A DNA stretch of 64,000 bases from Candidatus Enterococcus murrayae (GTDB taxonomy: Bacteria > Bacillota > Bacilli > Lactobacillales > Enterococcaceae): positions 1 to 64,000 of the forward strand of contig NZ_JAFLVR010000009.1 in NCBI RefSeq assembly GCF_017315985.1. Reading direction: 5' to 3'. The translations under genes and the position numbers were made by a program. Of this stretch, positions 58,418 through 64,000 are shown one piece after another. The notes under the pieces were generated by a model. That model had not been told where the DNA came from and ran no database searches. It saw only the letters and a list, made by a program, of their open reading frames with translations. Every line of letters starts with the position of its first letter. Position 1 is the first letter of the stretch.

Positions 58418-59362
58418 ATGAAGGAACGTGTTGTCGTTTTTGGTGATGCGATCATTGCGATTATTTTGACAATCATTGTCTTAGAATTGCCTATTCAAAC
58501 AGCTGCCAACGGTGCGGTTGATATGGTCTCATTATTTCGAGCGGTGGGAATCTATTTTATCAGTTTTTGTTTTGTGGCGAATCTGTGGTTTCAAACAGGC
58601 TATGCCTTCAATAAAATCGAGCAAGTCAAAAACAAGGACTTGGTGATTTATCTGCTATTGCTGTTTTTCTTATCATTGGTTCCGTCAGCTACGCGTTTGC
58701 TGATCGAAGATACGACTAAACAGACTCTCTTGATTTATGGTGTCCTGACCCTGATCGTGACTTTAGTGATGCGGCGTTTGATCGTGGCGCTAACAGAGCA
58801 GTCATTTAAAGGTGAAAAACAACGGAAGCGGCGTGTGAACGAGCTGAACAAGCAGGATTTGTTGTCAATTATTTTTCGAATCGTAGTGTTGGTCTTCGGA
58901 CTGTTTTACGTAAGGCCGGCGCTGATCATTTATTTGATTTTGCCGATTTTAGCTTTTTTACAAAACATCATTGATCGCGAAGAGGACAGTCTGATTGCTT
59001 CGTTAGATGATGAACAGCAGGCAGACTATTTCCAAGACCGAAATCAGGTTTGGGGGAATTCGATGCGGCGCTATTCTAAGCTGCTGCGGGATTCAATGAA
59101 AACAAATGGTGAGCAGGATCCTGATCGATGGAAGCAAGTCATGGTTGATTGGGAGGAGCACATTAACAAAGAGATCAATGAACGCAAGGAACAGCTTTCG
59201 TCATTGAATGGGAATGATAGGCACCGAGCAGAAAACGAGATTGCCCGTTTGGAGAAGCAAAAGCAGAGAATGGAAAGACAAAAGGCGATGACTGAGCGTC
59301 GGATCAATGAAGCAAAAGAGCTGAGTGATCAGGTCCTAAGTCAATCGAAAAAAAGAAAGTAG
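58418..59362 (+). CDS. TMEM175/DUF1211-like membrane protein with cytoplasmic coiled coil
   Basis: 314 residues from ATG 58418 (AAAGGAGC upstream). The N-terminus RVVVFGDAIIAIILTIIVLELP follows the bacterial TMEM175 pattern, where FSD is usual; here it is FGD. About six membrane segments (to about 195) are followed by a charged tail (about 200-314) with strong coiled-coil character (NEIARLEKQKQRMERQKAM). TMEM175 proteins are potassium-permeable channels. The long tail is unusual for bacterial members, so an altered function is possible. Confidence 0.7.
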   Translation: MKERVVVFGDAIIAIILTIIVLELPIQTAANGAVDMVSLFRAVGIYFISFCFVANLWFQTGYAFNKIEQVKNKDLVIYLLLLFFLSLVPSATRLLIEDTTKQTLLIYGVLTLIVTLVMRRLIVALTEQSFKGEKQRKRRVNELNKQDLLSIIFRIVVLVFGLFYVRPALIIYLILPILAFLQNIIDREEDSLIASLDDEQQADYFQDRNQVWGNSMRRYSKLLRDSMKTNGEQDPDRWKQVMVDWEEHINKEINERKEQLSSLNGNDRHRAENEIARLEKQKQRMERQKAMTERRINEAKELSDQVLSQSKKRK

Positions 59363-59365
59363 CAG

Positions 59366-59410
59366 CCAAGGCGCGATGAAGCAGCATGCTTTTCGCCTTG
59401 GTATTTTTTT
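59366..59410 (+). terminator. Rho-independent terminator
   Basis: CCAAGGCG (59366-59373) pairs with CGCCTTGG (59394-59401), followed by TATTTTTTT. Confidence 0.85.
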
Positions 59411-59413
59411 GTG

Positions 59414-59429
59414 TTCATTATATAATGAA
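59414..59429. promoter_or_regulatory. 16-bp palindrome over a -10 box
   Basis: TTCATTATATAATGAA is a perfect palindrome that contains TATAAT (59421-59426), 34 bases before the HTH gene. An autoregulatory operator is plausible. Confidence 0.45.
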
Positions 59430-59462
59430 GTATAAATATCGCAAAGGAAATAGGTGGAAACC

Positions 59463-60011
59463 ATGACGCTAACAGCGATCGAGCACCCAATCAAAATGTA
59501 CATTCGACGGGACCTTGGCATCACTGTTGAACAATTCGGTAAGCTAGCTGGTATACCTCAGTCTACTTTAGCAACTTGGATCAAACGAGATCGCCGAGTA
59601 GAAAAATTGCCGATTGACTTCTACAGTGCCTTGTCTACGGTTCGCAAGCAAAAAATTGAGATCGTATATGGTGAACTGTTAGAGTGGCAGCAGCGTTATG
59701 ATCGCTACAAGCAGGAGAGTCTCCAAGCAATCGCGGAGGAGCAGCCGTTGTTCTCACTGGCTGCAGAGGAAGGGCGTACTATTTATCGCTGCTATCGAAC
59801 TCGTCAGATCGAAAACCAGCTGCTGGAACCAGCTAGACGTTTGCGCAAAGCCATCGATCAATTAAATGCCCAAAGCTTTATTCAAGTGATGATCGAGATT
59901 TATGGAACGGTGGCAGAGCCGATGCCAACCTGGATTGCAAAGTCCTTCAATAAAAGTGAGCTGAAGGAAATCGGGCAGGCATTTTACAATGAACTATTGA
60001 TGAAGGGATAA
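59463..60011 (+). CDS. Small helix-turn-helix protein of unknown function
   Basis: 182 residues from ATG 59463 (AGGTGG five bases upstream; GTG 59454 is in frame). Residues about 12-55 look like a HTH: ITVEQFGKLAGIPQSTLATWIKRD. The rest is mostly helical with KQKIEIVYGELLEWQQRYDR in the middle and YGTVAEPMPTWIAKSF near the end. I do not recognise the family. A regulator or a phage-like DNA-binding protein are both possible; no phage genes are nearby. Confidence 0.6.
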   Translation: MTLTAIEHPIKMYIRRDLGITVEQFGKLAGIPQSTLATWIKRDRRVEKLPIDFYSALSTVRKQKIEIVYGELLEWQQRYDRYKQESLQAIAEEQPLFSLAAEEGRTIYRCYRTRQIENQLLEPARRLRKAIDQLNAQSFIQVMIEIYGTVAEPMPTWIAKSFNKSELKEIGQAFYNELLMKG

Positions 60012-60042
60012 AAATCTATTCCTCATCGAATGAGCTGGCGTA

Positions 60043-60095
60043 AAGTCAAATGGGTCTATCACTATTGATTATGATCGTGATAGACCTATTCGACT
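60043..60095. terminator. Long imperfect inverted repeat after the HTH gene
   Basis: AAGTCAAATGGGTCTATCAC pairs with the downstream GTGATAGACCTATTCGACTT with two imperfect positions. It probably ends transcription from the HTH gene. Confidence 0.6.
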
Positions 60096-60163
60096 TTCAT
60101 TTTGTTAAGTATTTTTGAAAAAGACTTTTCAGTTGGGCATAGTTTTGTGGATTTTCAAATAAA

Positions 60164-60187
60164 AAAGAAGCGGTTCTCCGCTTCTTT
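60164..60187 (-). terminator. Terminator of the minus-strand small gene
   Basis: AAAGAAGCGG (60164-60173) and CCGCTTCTTT (60178-60187) form a 10-bp stem with T-run on the minus strand; the stop codon of the gene lies within it. Confidence 0.8.
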
Positions 60188-60515
60188 ATAATTCTTCTTT
60201 TACAGTATTGGTGATCTTTTTTAGTTCATCTGTCATTTGCCCAGAGTGTTTGATAATATCTGATACGCGTAAGAAGCTGTTTTTGTACATCGCCACTTCG
60301 CGGAACTTCTTGTATTTTTCCTCGATCTCGTTAAAGGTCGCCGGCTTGCGATCATCTTTTTCAACGGTTTCCGAACCATTCACATAATGCATCCCTAAAA
60401 ATGAGAGGGCATCATTGATCCCATCTAAAAAGGCTTCATACTCCTCTTGGCGGATCTTGCCGTCGGCCAAACGCTGCCGCTGTTTTTCAATAAAAATCTC
60501 AACTACTTGTTCCAT
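60186..60515 (-). CDS. Small acidic helical protein of unknown function
   Basis: 109 residues from ATG 60515, with AGGAGG seven bases upstream; the TTG at 60521 would be too close to that site. No signal peptide, membrane segment or known motif. The sequence is mostly helical, with the central NEIEEKYKKFREVAMYKNSF and a basic patch. No function is proposed. Confidence 0.65.
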   Translation of the reverse strand: MEQVVEIFIEKQRQRLADGKIRQEEYEAFLDGINDALSFLGMHYVNGSETVEKDDRKPATFNEIEEKYKKFREVAMYKNSFLRVSDIIKHSGQMTDELKKITNTVKEEL

Positions 60516-60751
60516 TCCCAATCCTCCTGTCTCTACGCATTTTTCTTATTGCTCATCCAGTTTATTGTACTATGAAACCAAGTGTTTGTGTTATAGAAAA
60601 ACGAAAAAATTTTGCCTAATAGTAACCCTGCCGAAATGTAGTCAGTATTTTATGAATTTTCAAAATAATTTGACAGTTTTTCTTTTTTTGGGAATAATAA
60701 ATAAAAGATTAAAACCATCGAATAAAATGTAAAACTGAAGGAGACGTTCAT

Positions 60752-61246
60752 ATGGAACAAAGTAAACGCAAGCAACTATTAAAGCTGATCGAATCCGATT
60801 GTCGATTAACTGTAGAAGAATACGCGGTGATGCTGGGCGAAGAAGAAGTGATCGTTTCTGCAGAAATCAAACGACTGGAAGAAGAAAAAATTATTTGCGG
60901 CTATCGTGCCTTGATTGATTGGGATAAGGTGGAGGATGATTGGATCGAGGCCTTGGTCGAGGTTCAAACGATTCCTAAAGGGGAAGAGGGCTATCGTGAA
61001 ATTGCTGAACGTGTTCGGAAGTTCCCCGAGGTCAAATCCTTCTTTTTCGTCAGCGGCGGCTTCGATTTTGTTCTGCTGCTGCAGGGCCGCAACATCAAAG
61101 AAATCTCGAAATTCATCTCAACTAACCTAGCATCGATTCCTGATGTTTCTGGAACACAGACGCATTTCCTGTTAGACAAATACAAGGAGTGGGGCATTGA
61201 TATGTATCAAGATGACTCAGATCCTAGAATTCAGGTGAGCCCATGA
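60752..61246 (+). CDS. Lrp/AsnC-family transcriptional regulator
   Basis: 164 residues. N-terminal winged HTH (about 5-60) and the RAM ligand domain (about 65-145, with ALVEVQTIPKGEEGYREIAE and KSFFFVSGGFDFVLLLQG in short form: VSGGFDFVLLL). AAGGAGA precedes the ATG. It overlaps the aminotransferase by four bases, which indicates that it regulates this amino-acid enzyme in response to an amino acid. Confidence 0.92.
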   Translation: MEQSKRKQLLKLIESDCRLTVEEYAVMLGEEEVIVSAEIKRLEEEKIICGYRALIDWDKVEDDWIEALVEVQTIPKGEEGYREIAERVRKFPEVKSFFFVSGGFDFVLLLQGRNIKEISKFISTNLASIPDVSGTQTHFLLDKYKEWGIDMYQDDSDPRIQVSP

Positions 61247-62406
61247 GAAATTTTTTGACGAAAAAAATTACAGATATTCAACCATCGGGTATTCGAAAAT
61301 TCTTTGACATCGTCTCTGAACAGCCTGATGCGATTTCTCTAGGTGTCGGTGAGCCGGATTTTGACACACCGTCGCATATGACACAAGAAGGCGTGCGTTC
61401 GATCCAAGAAGGCCGCACCTTTTATACGGCCAATGCCGGTCTGATCGAGCTGCGTGAAAAAATCAGCGATTACCTGCTTTATCGCAATAAGGTCAGCTAC
61501 GATCCGAAGACTGAAATTGTCGTGACGGTCGGCGGAAGCGAAGCCATCGATGTAGCGTTGCGGACCTTTGTCGATCCAGGTGATGAGGTGATCATTCCTC
61601 AGCCCAGCTTTGTGTGCTATGAACCAATCACGCAAATCGTAGGCGGTACGCCAGTAACGATCGATTTGCAGGCGAAGAACAATTTCGCGTTGACACCAGA
61701 AGAGCTTGAGGGTGTATTGACCGAAAAAAGCAAAATTTTGATTTTGTCCTATCCAAATAATCCGACCGGCGGAACGATGGATCGCGAAGCGTTGATTAAA
61801 ATCGCCGATGTAGTGAAAAAGCATGACCTGTTAGTTATTTCTGATGAAATTTATGCGGAGCTTGTGTATGACGAGCCCTTTACCAGCATTGCGGAGCTTC
61901 CGGGAATGCGTGAACGGACGATCGTTATCAACGGGTTTTCAAAAGGCTTTGCGATGACCGGTTGGCGACTAGGCTTTATGGCGGGACCAGAGATGTTTAT
62001 GGAGCAGCTGTTGAAGCTTCATCAATATACGATCATGGCGGCTCCGACTGCGAGTCAATATGCGGCGCTGGCTGGACTGAAAAACAATTGGCAGGAGACC
62101 GTGGAGCCGATGCGGTTGTCTTATGAGGAACGTCGAAATTATCTGCATCATGCGTTGGAGAAAATGGGCCTGCCTTGTTATAAGGCAAAGGGAGCTTTCT
62201 ATCTTTTTCCGCAAATCAGCCAATTTGGCTTGAGCAGTGAGGAGTTTGCCTTGCGATTGCTGGAGGAAGAGAAGCTGGCCGTGGTTCCGGGATCGGCTTT
62301 TGGGAAAAGCGGAGAAGGCTTTTTACGACTTTCATACGCGTATTCGATTTATGAGCTGAAGGAAGCCATTCAACGTTTAGAACGTTTTGTGACACGGTTG
62401 AAATAA
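61243..62406 (+). CDS. Class I/II PLP-dependent aminotransferase
   Basis: 387 residues. Fold-type I features: LGVGEPDFDTP (about 34-44), SYPNNPTGGTM (about 168), VISDEIYAELVYD (about 200) and the PLP lysine in NGFSKGFAMTGWRLG (about 229-243). Relatives are PatA and aromatic/aspartate aminotransferases. ATGA overlap with the Lrp-type regulator gene gives a two-gene operon. Substrate specificity is not evident. Confidence 0.92.
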   Translation: MRNFLTKKITDIQPSGIRKFFDIVSEQPDAISLGVGEPDFDTPSHMTQEGVRSIQEGRTFYTANAGLIELREKISDYLLYRNKVSYDPKTEIVVTVGGSEAIDVALRTFVDPGDEVIIPQPSFVCYEPITQIVGGTPVTIDLQAKNNFALTPEELEGVLTEKSKILILSYPNNPTGGTMDREALIKIADVVKKHDLLVISDEIYAELVYDEPFTSIAELPGMRERTIVINGFSKGFAMTGWRLGFMAGPEMFMEQLLKLHQYTIMAAPTASQYAALAGLKNNWQETVEPMRLSYEERRNYLHHALEKMGLPCYKAKGAFYLFPQISQFGLSSEEFALRLLEEEKLAVVPGSAFGKSGEGFLRLSYAYSIYELKEAIQRLERFVTRLK

Positions 62407-62412
62407 TGAAAG

Positions 62413-62438
62413 GAGCGGAGCGATCCGCTCTTTTTTTT
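62413..62438 (+). terminator. Rho-independent terminator
   Basis: GAGCGGA pairs with TCCGCTC around GCGA, followed by eight Ts. Confidence 0.92.
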
Positions 62439-62616
62439 GTAAACTATTTTGGATTGAAAAAATAAGCACCTAGAGTTTCTAGTTATACAAATAGCTAAGT
62501 TTTGGGTTTTAATAAAATTTTTTCTTTAGTTTTAATAAAGCCGTTTTTACTTCTTACTAGAAATGTTAAGATGAAGCCATATCCTGGGGGATAAGAATTT
62601 TTTTAAGGAGGCTTTT

Positions 62617-63735
62617 ATGCTATCACGCTTCAAACAATCAAAACTGTTTTTTTGGACGGCTGAGATTGTCTTAACGATCATAGGGATTTATTTTCTGTTA
62701 CAAATGCCTAATATCTTCGAACCTGTATTGGGCATGATCTCCGCAATCTTGATGCCTTTATTGATCGCCGGCTTTCTTTACTATATGTTCGATCCAATCG
62801 TGGTCTTTTTGGAGGAAAGAGGAGGCGTTCCTCGTGTTATCGGGTTTCTCCTATCATTTGTCGTGATTGCGTTTATCATTGTTCTGATCATGATGAATGC
62901 TGTTCCGAAAATGATCGAGCAAACGGTTCAGCTAACGCAAAATCTGCCTGTTTATGCAGAGGAATCTGGTCGTTGGTTAAATGAATTGGCTAACAAAGAG
63001 GAATTCAAAAACTTTAATTTGGAAGAACAATTGGCTTCCGCGAATTTGACGATCAACAATCTGCTTAAAGTCGGAATCGTCAGTGTGACCACTAGTTTGT
63101 CACGGCTTTTTGGCTTCGCGATGAAATTTTTCGTTCTTTTGTTTACGGTTCCTTTCATTTTGATTTTTATGTTTAAGGACGGTCACAAATTCCTAGATGC
63201 TGTTTCGCATTTCTTTCCCTTATCAATTCGTAAAGAGCTGCGTCAAACGGTGCGCGAATTAAATGAGACCTTATCTGCTTATATCAGCAGTACCGTTTTA
63301 GATGCTTTCATTATTGGGATTTTGAGTTTTATCGCAATGACGATCTTCCAACAGCCTTATAGCCTGCTACTGGCTCTTTTTTGCGGAATTACCAATATTA
63401 TTCCGTATGTTGGGCCATTTATCGGAGCCGTGCCGGCGATTATTGTCGGTCTGTTTATTTCACCGCTGCAAGTTTTGTACATGGGGCTATCTGTCTTAGT
63501 CATTCAGCAATTAGATGGTAATTTAATCAAACCGCTGCTGTTTGGCAAGTCGCTGAATATTCATCCGCTAACCATTATCCTTGTTTTGATTGGAGCGGGA
63601 AGTGTTGCTGGAATCGTAGGAATGCTGATCTGTATCCCAGTTTACGCTGTGATCAAGACACTGATCATCAATATTCATAAAATCTACCAGCTTCGCCGTG
63701 AGAGCCACCTATTTAAGGACAACGGAGAAGGGTAA
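62617..63735 (+). CDS. AI-2E family (PerM/YdbI-like) membrane protein
   Basis: 372 residues, 7-8 membrane segments. An N-terminal MPNIFEPVLGMISAILMPLLIAGFLYYMFDPIV pattern (key element MPLLIAGFLYY), the large extracytoplasmic/amphipathic part around 100-160, and the C-terminal ITNIIPYVGPFIGAVPAII, IQQLDGNLIKPLLFG and GSVAGIVGMLICIPVYAV segments define the family. Members include AI-2 exporters and sodium/proton antiporters; the substrate here is unknown. AAGGAGG precedes the ATG. Monocistronic. Confidence 0.9.
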   Translation: MLSRFKQSKLFFWTAEIVLTIIGIYFLLQMPNIFEPVLGMISAILMPLLIAGFLYYMFDPIVVFLEERGGVPRVIGFLLSFVVIAFIIVLIMMNAVPKMIEQTVQLTQNLPVYAEESGRWLNELANKEEFKNFNLEEQLASANLTINNLLKVGIVSVTTSLSRLFGFAMKFFVLLFTVPFILIFMFKDGHKFLDAVSHFFPLSIRKELRQTVRELNETLSAYISSTVLDAFIIGILSFIAMTIFQQPYSLLLALFCGITNIIPYVGPFIGAVPAIIVGLFISPLQVLYMGLSVLVIQQLDGNLIKPLLFGKSLNIHPLTIILVLIGAGSVAGIVGMLICIPVYAVIKTLIINIHKIYQLRRESHLFKDNGEG

Positions 63736-63749
63736 CATGCAAATAAACA

Positions 63750-63795
63750 AAAGCCGTCTTCCAACACCTTATTGTTTGGAGGGCGGCTTAACTTT
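63750..63795. terminator. Terminator between convergent genes
   Basis: AAAGCCG-C-TTCCAA pairs with TTGG-GG-CGGCTT, flanked by A-rich and T-rich sequence on the two sides. Confidence 0.75.
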
Positions 63796-63839
63796 TGTGA
63801 AAGTGCTATACAAGCAAGCAGAGAAATAAATAACTGATT

Positions 63840-64000
63840 TTAATCGTTGTTATCAAAAAGATGGAAAATTTTGCTGAATATCGGTATATTTTTCTCGAAC
63901 TTAAAATGATAAATCGCTAAAAGAGCGATAAACCAAATAGGTGAGAAGATCAATGCCTCACGGGTATCTGGAGCTAGTGCTAAAACGAACAAGACAAAAG
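63840..64000 (-). CDS. C-terminal end of a probable APC-family amino-acid permease (5' end outside window)
   Basis: On the minus strand the frame is open from the window edge to TAA at 63840-63842, giving about 53 residues. They include a hydrophobic stretch FVLFVLALAPDTREALIF, then PIWFIALLAIYHFKFEKN and a polar end. This is the look of the last two membrane segments of amino-acid permeases of the AroP/CycA type (APC superfamily). The family call is inference from a short fragment. Confidence 0.5.
   Translation of the reverse strand, partial: FVLFVLALAPDTREALIFSPIWFIALLAIYHFKFEKNIPIFSKIFHLFDNND

Noticed and set aside
61339-61824. 161-codon minus-strand frame inside the aminotransferase gene
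   Set aside because: Antisense shadow; the sense strand has PLP motifs and coupled translation.

Overview
The window looks like a chromosomal segment of a low-GC Gram-positive lactic acid bacterium, most likely an Enterococcus. The grounds are LPxTG serine-rich surface proteins, an Lsa-type ABC-F resistance ATPase, PepV and PepX peptidases, many PTS genes, CcpA-type cre boxes, and canonical -35/-10 promoters with strong AAGGAG ribosome binding sites. The species cannot be fixed from the sequence alone. I saw no rRNA, tRNA, CRISPR array, intact insertion sequence or prophage.

Layout. 1-6.3 kb is a surface region: the 3' end of a serine-rich LPxTG protein, a secreted MucBP protein with GW-like modules, a second serine-rich LPxTG adhesin on the minus strand, and a stand-alone UDP-galactopyranose mutase, separated by non-coding stretches that hold possible gene remnants. 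6.3-10.7 kb has an isochorismatase-like hydrolase, an SDR-like protein, and a SorC regulator facing an aldolase / TIM-like isomerase / YjbQ operon. 10.9-15.1 kb has an unknown disordered-tail protein behind a perfect cre, a SupH-like sugar phosphatase, and a nucleotidyltransferase-TetR-SnoaL operon behind a 17-bp inverted repeat. 15.2-16 kb is queH.

16.1-24.9 kb is the most distinctive block: a GntR/UTRA regulator and M20 dipeptidase, then (after a GNAT gene and a possible transposon remnant) a glycosylasparaginase-family enzyme, PTS IIB and IIC, a stand-alone GrdB N-terminal-like protein, a metallopeptidase-like M42 paralogue that lacks metal ligands, and an intact M42 aminopeptidase. Two copies of the same paired GTATATAC box, one before the regulator and one before the asparaginase, tie the block into one regulon. 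My reading is a system for taking up and dismantling sugar-linked asparagine or short glycopeptides.

25-31 kb has an N-formylglutamate amidohydrolase-like protein, a XRE/cupin regulator, and a glycyl-radical pair whose enzyme matches trans-4-hydroxy-L-proline dehydratase (HypD), followed by a FadR-type regulator. 30.9-33 kb holds the lsa-type gene with a long leader containing a leader peptide and an intrinsic terminator. 33-39 kb has a GH13 maltodextrin enzyme, DUF1304 and DUF1456 proteins, and pyruvate phosphate dikinase. 39-43 kb is a peptide unit: pepV (with a structured leader), an OPT-family transporter and an overlapping PqqD-like gene. 44.8-52.5 kb is a PRD regulator, split fructose-type PTS, GH38 alpha-mannosidase and polyol-permease-family operon. 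52.5-64 kb has a zinc-ribbon protein, an enoate-reductase-like flavoenzyme with a divergent TetR, pepX, a TMEM175-like protein, an HTH protein, an Lrp regulator with an aminotransferase, an AI-2E-family permease, and the C-terminus of a permease entering from the right edge.

A common theme is salvage of host-derived peptides and glycans (proline and hydroxyproline peptides, mannosides, glycosyl-asparagine) under carbon catabolite control.
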